Source: Albidovulum inexpectatum
GTDB taxonomy: Bacteria > Pseudomonadota > Alphaproteobacteria > Rhodobacterales > Rhodobacteraceae
Direction of reading: 5' to 3'
Length of the DNA stretch: 64,000 bases
Assembly: GCF_002927635.1 (NCBI RefSeq)
Contig: NZ_PRDS01000002.1
Coordinates: 124,001 to 188,000 of the forward strand
The notes beneath the pieces are model-generated. The model made no database searches. It was not told where the DNA came from and saw only the letters and a list, made by a program, of their open reading frames with translations. Below, one piece after another: positions 27,742-37,254 of this stretch (positions within the stretch are counted from its first letter, which is position 1; the number at the start of each line of letters is the position of its first letter). The position numbers and the translations under genes are program-made.

Positions 27742-29148
27742 TCAGACGCGGCCGAATTCGTCCTCGATCCTGACGATGTCGTCTTCCTCCAGATAGGTGC
27801 CGGTCTGCACCTCGATGATCTCGACCGGAATCCGGCCGGGATTGGCAAGGCGATGAACCGCACCGATCGGCATGTAGATGCTTTCATTCTCGTGCAGGAT
27901 CAGCACCTCGTCATTGCGGGTGACCTCGGCCGTGCCGCGCACCACGATCCAATGTTCGGCCCGGTGGTAATGCTTCTGCAGCGATAGCCGCGCGCCGGGC
28001 TTCACCACGATCCGCTTGACGCGAAAACGGTCCCCCAGATCCATCGTCTGGTACCAGCCCCAAGGGCGGTGATTGCGGATATGCTCGACCGCTTCGGGCC
28101 GCCCTGCCCCGCTGAGCGCGCCGACAAGATCCTTGACCTCCTGCGCGCGCGCCCTTGGCGCGACCATGACCGCATCGGGCGTTTCGATGATGGCCAGATC
28201 CTGCACACCCACGGCGCAGACCAGCCGATGTTCCGAATGGACCAGCGTGTTCCGGGCCTCATGCACGAAGCCATCGCCACGGACGGCATTTCCCGCCGCG
28301 TCCTTGTCCGACTCGGCCCATACCGCATCCCAGTCCCCGACATCCGACCAATGAAACGCCCCACGCGCCACGCGGGCCGCATCCGTGTGCTCCATGAAGC
28401 CGTGATCGAAAGAAATCTTGCGTGCCTTGCCGAATTCTGGTCCGGGCCGGAACATTTCCAGGTCCTCGACCATGCCGCGCACCGATGCCTCGACGGCCGC
28501 GACGGTATCGGGCTCATATGCACGCGCGGCGTCCAGAAGCCAGCCGGCGCGAAAACAGAAAATCCCGGCATTCCACAGGCAGCCTTCAGCGATCAGGCCC
28601 GCGGCGCGGTCGCTGTCGGGTTTTTCGACGAATTGTCGGACGGGCGCGGTTCCGTCGGGGTCGAAAGCGCCGGGCCGTATGTATCCATAGGCGCTGGATG
28701 GCCCCGTTGGCTGAACCCCGATGACGGCAATGCCGCTTTCCGAAACCGAACGGGCCGCCGTCGCGACGGCATCGCGCAGCGCCACCGCATCGCGGATCAG
28801 GTGATCCGAGGGCATCACCGCTACCAGCTGATCGGGGTCCTCGGACGCGGCGATCGCCGCTGCCAGCAGCACCGCGGCCAGGGTGTCACGCCGCTCGGGC
28901 TCGATCACGACGCGCGCGTCCGGGTTCACGGCCTGAACCTGTTCGCGGATCGTGAAGCGCACGGGATCCGAACCAATGACGACCGGCGCGCGAAATCCGG
29001 GGCCTTCAAGACGCCTGAGCGTCATCTGCAGCATGGTTTCGTCCCCGACGATGGGCAACAGCTGCTTGGCCATCCCCTCGCGCGATACGGGCCACAGGCG
29101 AGTCCCGCTGCCGCCGCAAAGAACCACTGGCAGGATGTCTTTCGTCAT
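27742..29148 (-). CDS. manC: Mannose-1-phosphate guanylyltransferase / mannose-6-phosphate isomerase
   Basis: A bifunctional 468-residue type II PMI-GMP enzyme producing GDP-mannose for surface polysaccharides. The nucleotidyltransferase loop LCGGSGTRLWPVSREG is at residues 10-25, and FVEKP with WNAGIF sits mid-domain. The C-terminal cupin (about 345-460) has RPWGWYQ, then KPGARLSLQKHYHRAEHW and the isomerase metal site. It is the downstream gene of a pair with the arylsulfotransferase-like gene (ATGA overlap). A phosphomannomutase gene lies divergently 1.4 kb away. Confidence 0.95.
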   Translation of the reverse strand: MTKDILPVVLCGGSGTRLWPVSREGMAKQLLPIVGDETMLQMTLRRLEGPGFRAPVVIGSDPVRFTIREQVQAVNPDARVVIEPERRDTLAAVLLAAAIAASEDPDQLVAVMPSDHLIRDAVALRDAVATAARSVSESGIAVIGVQPTGPSSAYGYIRPGAFDPDGTAPVRQFVEKPDSDRAAGLIAEGCLWNAGIFCFRAGWLLDAARAYEPDTVAAVEASVRGMVEDLEMFRPGPEFGKARKISFDHGFMEHTDAARVARGAFHWSDVGDWDAVWAESDKDAAGNAVRGDGFVHEARNTLVHSEHRLVCAVGVQDLAIIETPDAVMVAPRARAQEVKDLVGALSGAGRPEAVEHIRNHRPWGWYQTMDLGDRFRVKRIVVKPGARLSLQKHYHRAEHWIVVRGTAEVTRNDEVLILHENESIYMPIGAVHRLANPGRIPVEIIEVQTGTYLEEDDIVRIEDEFGRV

Positions 29149-30422
29149 TGGTTCGCTTTCGCCTTTCCGTCCGTTCCGCAGATTGCCACATCGATCATCG
29201 TATCGCCGGGATGAAACTCGGCATAGGGAACGATCGCGTTATACCTGTCGTCGATCAGGTTGTTGTATTCGCGCACGATCGTGCCATCTGGCGCGGCCTC
29301 GATCACCCGGCCCTCCATCGTTGACACGATCAGCCAGTTGCCATTCGGCAACAGCTGATGCTTGCCCATGATGTAGCTGCTGAACCTGATGCCCGTTCCG
29401 TGAAACTGATCGCGCGCCTTGCCGGTCGCGGGGTCGATCACCATGATCGAGGACCGGAACCGGTCGGTATTGTTCGAAAAGACCCCGATCGTTCCATCCG
29501 GCAGGAAATCCGCGTCGTGCTGGCGATGCCATGGGCCGTAGTCGCCCCACTTCACGCGTCCGTCCCGCCGCCCGATCACCGCGACCTGGTCGATATTCCG
29601 GTTCGAGATCAACAGATCTCCGGCCTCGAACATCGGAAAGGCCGGGGCCATTTCAGGCAGAAGTTCCTCGAGATCGTTCGGGTGAAAGATGTCGGCGCGA
29701 TCGCCAAAATGGGTGGATCTGTCAAAGGCGAAGTCCTCGGGCACCTTCAGCGCCAGGGCGTTTTCGGGCGACCGCAGGATCACGTCGTCGATCAGGTCCA
29801 GTTCCTCCAGAATCTCGCCCGTCTGGGGATCGAAGCGGATCATCTGCTGGTCCTCGCCACCGTTCCAGATGGCCGAAGCCCAGGTCCAGTAACCATTCAT
29901 ACCGCGTTCGATCGAATGGTGATAGATCCGGTCCGTGCGGGTCCAGACCGGATTGCCACAGGCGTCCAGCCGCGCCATGCCCGGGGCATCGTCCCACACC
30001 ACAAGGACCGAACCATCCGGCAACAGGGTCGCAACATGGACGAATTCCTCCGGCCGGCCATGATCCAGAACGCGTGAATGGTCGATGGGGAACGTGTTGA
30101 GCAGTTCGCCCTCGGGGCTCCACAGCTCGAACATGTGCATGCCGGTCTGCGCATCCAGTCGGTTTACGGCCCAATACCCCCGCGCCGCGCGTTGCGGGTC
30201 GTGAATGACATGGCGCGCATTGGGGGCGTCCGGTCGCCTGACGGCATAGCTGTCTTCGGGCAAGAACAGGCCCGTACGTCGGTACGATTTCCATGCGGCA
30301 CGGATTTCGTCCAGCTTTTGCCAGGGCCACCACGCCTTGTAGGTTGTCCACATGCCGGCAAGAAAACTGCCCACCCCCACCAGAAATATCAGCGCCGCGA
30401 ACGACGCAAGGCGCGCCTTCAT
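29145..30422 (-). CDS. Arylsulfotransferase (ASST)-like membrane-anchored protein
   Basis: A 425-residue paralogue of the protein at 1884-3257. One N-terminal hydrophobic segment (residues 5-23) is followed by a periplasmic domain. Motifs shared with the paralogue are HHSIE, FHPNDLEELLP, GDLLISNRN and GPWHRQHDADFL with the HD pair expected at the active site. The family transfers sulfate between phenolic compounds, but many alphaproteobacterial members are uncharacterised. It is translationally coupled to manC, linking it to GDP-mannose supply. A glycan-related substrate is plausible but not shown. Confidence 0.72.
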   Translation of the reverse strand: MKARLASFAALIFLVGVGSFLAGMWTTYKAWWPWQKLDEIRAAWKSYRRTGLFLPEDSYAVRRPDAPNARHVIHDPQRAARGYWAVNRLDAQTGMHMFELWSPEGELLNTFPIDHSRVLDHGRPEEFVHVATLLPDGSVLVVWDDAPGMARLDACGNPVWTRTDRIYHHSIERGMNGYWTWASAIWNGGEDQQMIRFDPQTGEILEELDLIDDVILRSPENALALKVPEDFAFDRSTHFGDRADIFHPNDLEELLPEMAPAFPMFEAGDLLISNRNIDQVAVIGRRDGRVKWGDYGPWHRQHDADFLPDGTIGVFSNNTDRFRSSIMVIDPATGKARDQFHGTGIRFSSYIMGKHQLLPNGNWLIVSTMEGRVIEAAPDGTIVREYNNLIDDRYNAIVPYAEFHPGDTMIDVAICGTDGKAKANQ

Positions 30423-30598
30423 GATGCCACCCGGATCATTCGGTCGGCCAGATTGCGCAATGGGAACGATGATGGGGACATGGCACGAAATCCAGGGAAA
30501 CGGTCATTGAAGAAACGAACAAAAATCTATCCAATCAGGAAGAAGTGTAGGTCACGCCAGACCAACGGGCAATGACACAAAGAACTGGCAAGAAAATC

Positions 30599-31981
30599 AT
30601 GGCACCCAGATTCGGCACATCGGGATTGCGCGGATTGGTGGAAGAGCTCACCGACGGGCTGGTCGCCGACCATGTGCGGGCCTTTCTGTCCGTCACACGC
30701 CATTCAGGCGAGCTGCTGATCGGACGGGATCTGCGCCCGTCCTCGGCCCGGATCGCAGAGGCCGTCATATCAGCCGCCGCGGAATGCGGTCTCCGAACCT
30801 TCGACTGCGGCGTCTTGCCCACGCCCGCGCTTGCCATGGCGGCCATGCAACGCGATGCCCCGGCAATCATGGTAACCGGCAGCCATATTCCTGCGGATCG
30901 CAACGGACTGAAATTCTACACGCCCGAAGGCGAGATTACCAAGCAACAGGAAAAGGCGATCGTCGCCGCGCTTTCGGGCCCGACCCCCGCGCCCCGCGCC
31001 TGCGCAACCCCGATGCCCGCGGCCGCGCGGGCCTATATCGATCGCCACGTGGATTTCCTGCCGGATCAGGCCCTCGCCGGGCTGACGATCGGCGTCTGGC
31101 AGCACAGTTCGGTGGCGCGCGATCTGTTGCCCGAATTGTTGAGGCGCCTTGGTGCGCGCGTCATCGAATTGGACAGATCCCAGGAATTCGTGCCCGTCGA
31201 TACCGAGGCCGTCGATACCGACACCCGAAGGCGGCTGCAGGACTGGGTGCGCGATCTGGATCTGGACGCCATCGTGTCAACGGATGGAGATGCCGACCGC
31301 CCGCTGGTTGCAAATGAAACGGGCCGGGTGGTTCCCGGCGACATCCTGGGACTTCTGACCGCCGCGGAACTTGGCGCCGATACGGTGGTCACACCGGTTT
31401 CGTCGAACACCGCGATCGAACGGTGCGGGCTGTTCGCGCGGGTGATACGCACGCGGATCGGCTCGCCCCATGTGATTGCGGGCATGAAACAGGCAATGGC
31501 GGACCCGGCCGCCCGGGTCGCGGGTTTCGAGGCCAATGGCGGCTTTCTTCTGGGCTTTTCGGCCAAGGGGCGCGTGCCGCTTTCGCCGCTGCTGACGCGC
31601 GATGCCATGCTGCCGATCCTTGCGATCCTTGCGCGTGCCGCGCGGCATGGGACCGACCTGTCGGATTTGCTGGCTGGCCTTCCCGGCCGGCGCACTGCCG
31701 CCGACCGGCTGCAGGAAATCCCGACCGAGCAGTCTGCTTCCCTGGTCGCGGCGCTCGATTCCGGATCTGATCTGCGCGCCAGACTTCTGGCCGGGCTTGG
31801 GGCCGAGGACCGGATCGACCGGACGGATGGCTTGCGTATCAGCCTGACCGATGGGGCCATCGTCCACCTGCGCCCGTCGGGCAATGCGCCGGAACTTCGC
31901 GTCTATGTCGAAGCCGATGATCAGCAGCAGGCAGACGAACTGCTTGCGCTGATGCTGAACCGCGTTCGCAACCTCCTGTAG
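30599..31981 (+). CDS. Phosphomannomutase / phosphoglucomutase
   Basis: A 460-residue alpha-D-phosphohexomutase interconverting mannose-6-phosphate and mannose-1-phosphate. Family landmarks are FGTSGLRG near the N-terminus, the phosphoserine loop TGSHIPADRNGLKFY, the metal loop DGDADRP, the sugar loop FEANGGFLLG and the C-terminal phosphate loop RPSGNAPELRV. The ATG giving MAPRFGTSGLRG matches family N-termini; an in-frame ATG at 30572 would add nine residues. With manC it completes the route to GDP-mannose. Divergent from the arylsulfotransferase-manC pair. Confidence 0.9.
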   Translation: MAPRFGTSGLRGLVEELTDGLVADHVRAFLSVTRHSGELLIGRDLRPSSARIAEAVISAAAECGLRTFDCGVLPTPALAMAAMQRDAPAIMVTGSHIPADRNGLKFYTPEGEITKQQEKAIVAALSGPTPAPRACATPMPAAARAYIDRHVDFLPDQALAGLTIGVWQHSSVARDLLPELLRRLGARVIELDRSQEFVPVDTEAVDTDTRRRLQDWVRDLDLDAIVSTDGDADRPLVANETGRVVPGDILGLLTAAELGADTVVTPVSSNTAIERCGLFARVIRTRIGSPHVIAGMKQAMADPAARVAGFEANGGFLLGFSAKGRVPLSPLLTRDAMLPILAILARAARHGTDLSDLLAGLPGRRTAADRLQEIPTEQSASLVAALDSGSDLRARLLAGLGAEDRIDRTDGLRISLTDGAIVHLRPSGNAPELRVYVEADDQQQADELLALMLNRVRNLL

Positions 31982-31992
31982 GAGCAAATCAC

Positions 31993-32553
31993 ATGAGCCG
32001 CCTTGACACCGTGATCGCCGCGATTGATGCAGCCAATGATGCCGATCCAGACCGGTCGGAAGGCGCGCCCGCCGCACGGCTTTATGGCGAACGCATGAGC
32101 GCCGAGCTGCAGCGCCTGTTTCCCGGCGCGTCCGAGGAATTGCAGATCGCCGCGCGTGGCCAGCATATCGAACGCTGGATCCTGCCGCGCGAGTCCTACC
32201 CACGGGACAGGCAGGGCTATCTGGCGTGGCGCCGCGCCCTGGCCGAGCACCACGCGCAAAGGGTCGGCCAGATCATGCGTGAGGCGGGTTATCCCGAGGA
32301 CTCGATCTCTCATGTGCAGAAGATGCTGCGCAAGGAAGGGATCAAGCGCGATCCCGATGTGCAGGCCCTGGAGGACGTGATCTGCTTCGTCTTCCTGCGC
32401 TGGTATTTCGAACCCTTCGCGAAGGACAAGGATCCCGAGGCGCTGCAGCGGATCGTTTCGCGCACGGCCCGCAAGATGTCGGCCGAGGCGCGCGCGCGTG
32501 TCCTGCGCGAATTCGATCTGCCAGCGGATCTGGCCGCCTGTTTTCGGGACTGA
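31993..32553 (+). CDS. DUF4202 family protein
   Basis: A 186-residue soluble protein of the DUF4202 family. Conserved-looking blocks are LYGERMSAELQRLFP, ARGQHIERWILPRESYP, YLAWRRALAEHHA and DVICFVFLRWYFEPFA. His residues in QHIERW and EHHAQR suggest an HD-like metal-binding helical protein, but that is my reading. It follows the phosphomannomutase gene by 11 nt with an AGGAGC ribosome site and is probably cotranscribed. Function unknown. Confidence 0.8.
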   Translation: MSRLDTVIAAIDAANDADPDRSEGAPAARLYGERMSAELQRLFPGASEELQIAARGQHIERWILPRESYPRDRQGYLAWRRALAEHHAQRVGQIMREAGYPEDSISHVQKMLRKEGIKRDPDVQALEDVICFVFLRWYFEPFAKDKDPEALQRIVSRTARKMSAEARARVLREFDLPADLAACFRD

Positions 32554-32591
32554 AACGAGCTCCCCGTCCTTCCGCCCGCTCACGAAACATT

Positions 32592-32628
32592 GCCCGCCTT
32601 AAACAAAAACGCCGCAAGGCAGGCTTTT
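32592..32628 (+). terminator. Possible terminator after the DUF4202 gene
   Basis: GCCCGCCTT (32592-32600) can pair with AAGGCAGGC (32616-32624) with one mismatch across a 15-nt loop, followed by TTTT. The stem is moderate and the loop large, so the call is tentative. Confidence 0.4.
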
Positions 32629-32827
32629 CGTTACCAATCTGCCTCTATTCCGGGCGTCGTCCATATCGACGCTTGGCACATGGACGTCGAGAGCGCAGAA
32701 TCACCTTGCCGAACTGTGCGCGCCATTATGGCTCGCATCGGCATGGTGGCCCCGCCCGGGGCGGAGTGAGAGGTGGCGCCGGAAGTGGCGTCTGGTTTTG
32801 CCGGAAACGGCGCAAGGGAAGGAGCGG

Positions 32828-33010
32828 ATGATGAACATTCACCGCCACGGAAGCGAACGGGACCCAAGCGATCCCGAGACCAAGGTTCGCGGCAGGCAAC
32901 AACACGGCGGGTCTTCCGATAGCGCGCAAACGGACACCGCCGAAACGCCGGAAGAGCAGATGCGCCCACGGGACTTCTGCGGGTTCCTTGGCGACTGGGC
33001 CGCAATCTGA
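32828..33010 (+). CDS. Possible 60-residue hydrophilic protein
   Basis: A short frame within an otherwise empty 584-nt gap (32554-33137). It begins MMNIHRHGSERD, is rich in Asp, Glu, Gln and Arg, and ends PRDFCGFLGDWAAI. The ribosome site AAGGGAAGGAG is excellent and 4-6 nt before the ATG, which is the main reason to list it. No family is recognised. The remainder of the gap holds a GC-rich hairpin around 32750-32764 and no other frame I would support. Confidence 0.4.
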   Translation: MMNIHRHGSERDPSDPETKVRGRQQHGGSSDSAQTDTAETPEEQMRPRDFCGFLGDWAAI

Positions 33011-33137
33011 GGTCGTGAGTTTGCGGCAATGACCTGCCACGCTGTTGACCGCCGCGCGCTAAGCGTGCAGTGCCGACGGCAGGTGCCAACAGCACCAGCA
33101 CAGCGCGCAGGGTGCCCATGGCAAGGATTGCGCAGAC

Positions 33138-33536
33138 ATGACCGATGAAGCCCCCAAGGGGCAGTCGCGCCCCGCACCCGTCGATGCCGATGCGCCGGTC
33201 TCCTCGATACGCAATCTGGGTCCGGCTGCCGAGGCGGCCTTTGCGCGAGCCGGCATCCATTCCGCGGGCCAGTTACGCCGTCTTGGCGCGGATGAGGCCT
33301 ATCGGAGATTGCTGGAATCCGGCGCACGGCCGCATTTCATTGGCTATTACGTGCTGGTGATGGGCCTGCAGGGCCGCCCATGGAACGATTGCTCGGCCCA
33401 GGAAAAACGCGACCTGCGTCGGCGCTTTGATCAGATCAAGGCCGGGCTGTCGCCAGACCCCGAAAAGCGGAATGAAAAGGACCGCCTCCGGTTGGAGACG
33501 GTCCTGAACCAGATCGGACTGATCCCGAAAGCCTAG
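33138..33536 (+). CDS. TfoX C-terminal domain protein
   Basis: A 132-residue protein. Residues about 20-100 match the TfoX C-terminal helical domain (SIRNLGPAAEAAFARAGIHSAGQLRRLGADEAYRRL), a helix-hairpin-helix-like fold found in competence regulators and stand-alone proteins. The N-terminal TfoX domain is absent. The role is unknown; DNA or protein binding is likely. It ends one base before the convergent ndk stop codon. Confidence 0.82.
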   Translation: MTDEAPKGQSRPAPVDADAPVSSIRNLGPAAEAAFARAGIHSAGQLRRLGADEAYRRLLESGARPHFIGYYVLVMGLQGRPWNDCSAQEKRDLRRRFDQIKAGLSPDPEKRNEKDRLRLETVLNQIGLIPKA

Positions 33537-33537
33537 A

Positions 33538-33960
33538 TCAGCCGACGATCTCGAGGTCCGAGAAGAAGAACGCGATTTCCTTGGCCGCGTTTTCGGCCGA
33601 ATCCGAACCGTGGACCGAGTTTTCGCCGACCGACAGGGCGAACTCCTTGCGGATCGTACCCTCGGCAGCGTCGGCAGGGTTCGTCGCGCCCATCACTTCG
33701 CGGTTCTTCGCAACGGCGTTTTCGCCTTCCAGAACCTGAACGACAACGGGACCCGAGGCCATGAACTCGCACAGTTCGTCATAGAACGGGCGTTCCTTGT
33801 GGACTTCATAGAACTTGCCGGCCTGTTCCTTGGTCAGGCGGATGCGCTTCTGGGCAACGATGCGCAGGCCCGCTTCCTCGAACTTGGCGTTGATCTTGCC
33901 GGTCAGGTTGCGCTTGGTCGCGTCGGGCTTGATGATGGACAGCGTGCGTTCGATCGCCAT
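33538..33960 (-). CDS. ndk: Nucleoside diphosphate kinase
   Basis: A 140-residue enzyme that balances nucleoside triphosphate pools using ATP. The phosphorylated His117 lies in [10 protein letters not shown], and the N-terminus [11 protein letters not shown] is standard. Length matches bacterial Ndk. Monocistronic on the minus strand and divergent from the ABC-F gene. Confidence 0.97.
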   Translation of the reverse strand: MAIERTLSIIKPDATKRNLTGKINAKFEEAGLRIVAQKRIRLTKEQAGKFYEVHKERPFYDELCEFMASGPVVVQVLEGENAVAKNREVMGATNPADAAEGTIRKEFALSVGENSVHGSDSAENAAKEIAFFFSDLEIVG

Positions 33961-34109
33961 GATTGCCTCTGTTTTCTGTGGCGCGAAGCGATGCCCGCGC
34001 CGGGTTGCGGATTGCGCGCCTGCTAGCATGGGCAAACGGGAATGAAAAGACACGCGCGCGTCCTGTGCCCGCTTTCACCCGGGCTTTGGCCTGTGCTATG
34101 GCCCGGCTC

Positions 34110-35969
34110 ATGCTGCGCATATCCGATATCTCGTATTCCGTCGAAGGCCGCCCGCTGTTCCAGGGCGCATCGGCCACGATTCCCGTGGGACACAAGGTGG
34201 GCCTTGTCGGTCCGAACGGAGCGGGCAAGACGACCCTGTTCCGGCTGATCCGGGGCGAACTTGCGCTGGAAGGCGGCGAGATCCACCTGCCCCCGCGTGC
34301 CCGCATCGGTGGCGTGGCCCAGGAAGCGCCGGCCAGCCCGGTGTCGTTGCTCGACACCGTTCTTGGCGCGGATCAAGAGCGCGCGCGCCTGCTGGCCGAA
34401 GCCGAAACCGCGACCGACCCCAACCGTATCGCCGAGATCCAGGCACGCCTTGCCGATATCGACGCCTGGTCGGCCGAGGCCCGCGCCAGCGCCATCCTCA
34501 AGGGGCTTGGCTTTGACGACGCGGCCCAGCGCAGGCCCTGTTCGGACTTCTCGGGCGGATGGCGGATGCGGGTCGCGTTGGCCGGCGTCCTGTTTTCCGC
34601 GCCAGACCTGTTGCTGCTCGACGAGCCGACGAACTATCTCGACCTCGAAGGCGCGCTGTGGCTGGAAGGCTATCTTGCGCGCTATCCCTATACCGTAATC
34701 GTGATCAGCCATGATCGCGGGCTGCTGAACCGCGCCGTCGGGTCGATCCTGCACTTGGAAAACTGCAAGCTGACGCTTTATTCGGGCAATTACGACACCT
34801 TTGCCCGCACGCGCGCCGAACAGCGCGCCGTGGCCGAGGCCGAGGCGCGCAAGCAGGCCCAGCAGCGCGTGCATCTGCAAAGTTTCGTGGACCGGTTCCG
34901 CTACAAGGCGTCCAAGGCCCGCCAGGCGCAGGCCAGGCTGAAGATGCTGGAAAAGATGGAGCCCATCGCCACGCCCGAGGCCGCGCACCGTGTCGCCTTT
35001 ACCTTCCCCGAGCCCGAGCAGCTTTCCGCACCGATCATCGCGCTTGAAGGCGTGTCGGTCGGCTATGACGGCAAACCGGTGCTGCGCAACCTGTCGCTGC
35101 GCATCGACCAGGACGACCGCATCGCGCTTCTGGGCCGCAATGGCGAGGGCAAGTCGACCCTGTCAAAACTGCTGGCAGGCCGGCTGGAGCCGATGGCGGG
35201 CCGGATCACGCGTTCGCCGAAACTGCGCATCGGCTATTTCGCGCAGCACCAGGTGGATGAATTGCGGCTGGAGGAAACGCCGCTTGATCATGTGCGGCGC
35301 GCGCGCCCCGACGAGGCCCCGTCCCGCCTGCGCGCGCGGCTGGCCGGCTTCGGTCTGGGCGCCGATCAGGCCGAAACACCCGTCGCGCGTCTGTCGGGTG
35401 GGCAGAAGGCGCGGCTGTCGCTGCTGCTGGCCACGCTGGACGCTCCCCATCTGCTGATCCTGGACGAGCCGACCAACCATCTGGACATCGAAAGCCGCGA
35501 GGCGCTGGTCACGGCGCTGAACGCCTATTCGGGTGCCGTGATACTGGTCAGCCACGACATGCACCTTTTGAACCTTGTCGCAGACCGTCTCTGGCTGGTC
35601 CGGTCCGGCGCGGTTTCGCCCTATGAGGCCGATCTGGACAGTTACCGCAAAGAGCTGCTTTCTTCCGACGAACCCGCCAAGTCACGGCCCGCGCCAGAGC
35701 GCCCCAGAACCTCGGCCCGGCCGTCGCGGGAAAAGATCCTGGCGCTTCGCGCCGAGGTCCGCCGCTGCGAGGAAAGGATCGCCAAGCTGGCCGAGATGCG
35801 CAGCAAGCTGTCCGAAAGGCTGGCCGATCCGGCGCTGTACGAGGATTCGCGGCGCCACGAGCTGGAAAGATGGAACCGCAAGTTCGCCGAGCTGGAGGAG
35901 GCCGAGCGGCGCGCCGAGGATCTGTGGCTTGCCGCACAAGAGGCACTGGAGAACGCCGAGAGCGCCTGA
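34110..35969 (+). CDS. ABC-F family ATPase (ribosome-associated, YheS/Uup-like)
   Basis: A 619-residue soluble protein with two ABC domains and no membrane domain. Walker A motifs GPNGAGKTT and GRNGEGKST and signatures FSGGWRMR and LSGGQKARL are all present, as are Walker B LLLDEPTNYLD and LILDEPTNHLD. The linker with DRFRYKASKARQAQARLKMLEKME is the P-site tRNA interaction motif region. The C-terminal end is a charged coiled coil. Such proteins act on stalled ribosomes. An in-frame ATG at 34098 would add four residues; neither start has a clear ribosome site. Confidence 0.9.
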   Translation: MLRISDISYSVEGRPLFQGASATIPVGHKVGLVGPNGAGKTTLFRLIRGELALEGGEIHLPPRARIGGVAQEAPASPVSLLDTVLGADQERARLLAEAETATDPNRIAEIQARLADIDAWSAEARASAILKGLGFDDAAQRRPCSDFSGGWRMRVALAGVLFSAPDLLLLDEPTNYLDLEGALWLEGYLARYPYTVIVISHDRGLLNRAVGSILHLENCKLTLYSGNYDTFARTRAEQRAVAEAEARKQAQQRVHLQSFVDRFRYKASKARQAQARLKMLEKMEPIATPEAAHRVAFTFPEPEQLSAPIIALEGVSVGYDGKPVLRNLSLRIDQDDRIALLGRNGEGKSTLSKLLAGRLEPMAGRITRSPKLRIGYFAQHQVDELRLEETPLDHVRRARPDEAPSRLRARLAGFGLGADQAETPVARLSGGQKARLSLLLATLDAPHLLILDEPTNHLDIESREALVTALNAYSGAVILVSHDMHLLNLVADRLWLVRSGAVSPYEADLDSYRKELLSSDEPAKSRPAPERPRTSARPSREKILALRAEVRRCEERIAKLAEMRSKLSERLADPALYEDSRRHELERWNRKFAELEEAERRAEDLWLAAQEALENAESA

Positions 35970-36020
35970 CCACCGACCAGACCCCTTGCCCATCCCCCGA
36001 CACCGCCCTAATCACGGACC

Positions 36021-36635
36021 ATGGATAGCGCCTTTCTGATCACCGCCTTTGTCACGCTGTTCGTGGTCATGGACCCGATCGGCCTGACGCCTGTCTTCAT
36101 CGCCCTGACACAGGGCATGGGCGCAAGCTATCGCCGCCAGATGGCGGTGCGTGCCTGCCTGATCGCGCTGGCGCTGCTGGCGCTCTTCACCGTGTTTGGC
36201 GAATCCCTTCTGGGCTTCATCGGCATTTCCATGCCGGCCTTCCGGATCGCGGGGGGTATCCTGTTGCTGCTGACCGCCCTGGACATGCTGTTCGAACGCC
36301 GCAGCCAGCGCCGCGAGGGCCAGAGCATCGAGCCTCATCACGACCCTTCGGTTTTCCCCCTTGCGACACCGCTGATCGCCGGGCCGGGCGCGATTGCAAC
36401 GGTGATCCTGCTGAAGGGACAGACCGGGGGCGGATGGGCCGGCATCGGCACGGTCATGGGCCTTGTCGTTGCGGTCCTGCTGCTGACCTTTGCCCTGTTC
36501 CTGGTTGCGACGCCGCTCGAGCGGCTCCTGGGGCGGACCGGCACCAATGTGATCACCCGCCTCCTGGGGATGCTGCTGGCCGCGTTGTCGGTGCAATTCG
36601 TCATCGACGGTCTCAAGGGCAGCGGGCTGTTCTGA
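36021..36635 (+). CDS. MarC family integral membrane protein
   Basis: A 204-residue inner-membrane protein with six predicted helices and the MarC pattern TLFVVMDPIGLTPVF near the N-terminus and FPLATPLIAGPGAIATVI in the middle. Despite the name, the family is not a drug resistance determinant; its substrate is unknown. Its stop overlaps the ATG of the protease gene (TGATG). Confidence 0.88.
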   Translation: MDSAFLITAFVTLFVVMDPIGLTPVFIALTQGMGASYRRQMAVRACLIALALLALFTVFGESLLGFIGISMPAFRIAGGILLLLTALDMLFERRSQRREGQSIEPHHDPSVFPLATPLIAGPGAIATVILLKGQTGGGWAGIGTVMGLVVAVLLLTFALFLVATPLERLLGRTGTNVITRLLGMLLAALSVQFVIDGLKGSGLF

Positions 36636-37210
36636 TGAGCGGTGACGACATCGCGCGCCTGCTGTATCTTGCGCTGCTGGGCGCGGCCATCGCCGGAGCA
36701 CTGCTGGTCGGCACGCGGCAATCATTGGGACGCATCGCGCAACAGGCCGCGATCTGGGGGCTGATCTTTCTGGGGGCAATCGCGGTCATCGGATTGTGGC
36801 AGGACATTCGCCGGGCCGCCGCGCCGGTCCCCGTGACGATCACGGCCGACACGATCATCGTGCCCGTGGCGCCGGATGGCCATTTCTACATTCCGGCCGA
36901 GGTCAATGGCGCCGATATTCTCTTCATGGTCGATACGGGGGCCAGCGACATCGTCCTGACCCGCGAGGATGCCTGGCAGGCCGGCCTTGCGCCCGATGCG
37001 CTGGACTACAGTCTGTTTGCCAGCACGGCCAACGGAACGGTTCGGATCGCCCCCGTTCGCCTGCACAGCCTGACCGTGGGAGAGGTGACCGACATCAACG
37101 TTCCCGCGATGGTCAATGGCGGCGAGCTCGAGACATCGCTGCTTGGCATGTCGTGGCTTGGCCGGTTCGAGATGACCTTGACACCCGACCGTCTGGTCCT
37201 GAAGCGATAG
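36635..37210 (+). CDS. Membrane-anchored retropepsin-like aspartic protease
   Basis: A 191-residue protein with two N-terminal hydrophobic segments (residues about 8-26 and 38-55) and a periplasmic clan AA aspartic protease domain. The active site is D100TGAS in FMVDTGASDIVLT, preceded by a typical HFYIPAEVNG strand and followed by LLGMSWLGRFEM. It functions as a dimer by family analogy. The start that overlaps the marC stop gives the hydrophobic N-terminus. Targets are unknown. Confidence 0.85.
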   Translation: MSGDDIARLLYLALLGAAIAGALLVGTRQSLGRIAQQAAIWGLIFLGAIAVIGLWQDIRRAAAPVPVTITADTIIVPVAPDGHFYIPAEVNGADILFMVDTGASDIVLTREDAWQAGLAPDALDYSLFASTANGTVRIAPVRLHSLTVGEVTDINVPAMVNGGELETSLLGMSWLGRFEMTLTPDRLVLKR

Positions 37211-37254
37211 GCGCGATATGCATCCGCGGCACACAAGCAAGGGGACGCCCCCGA

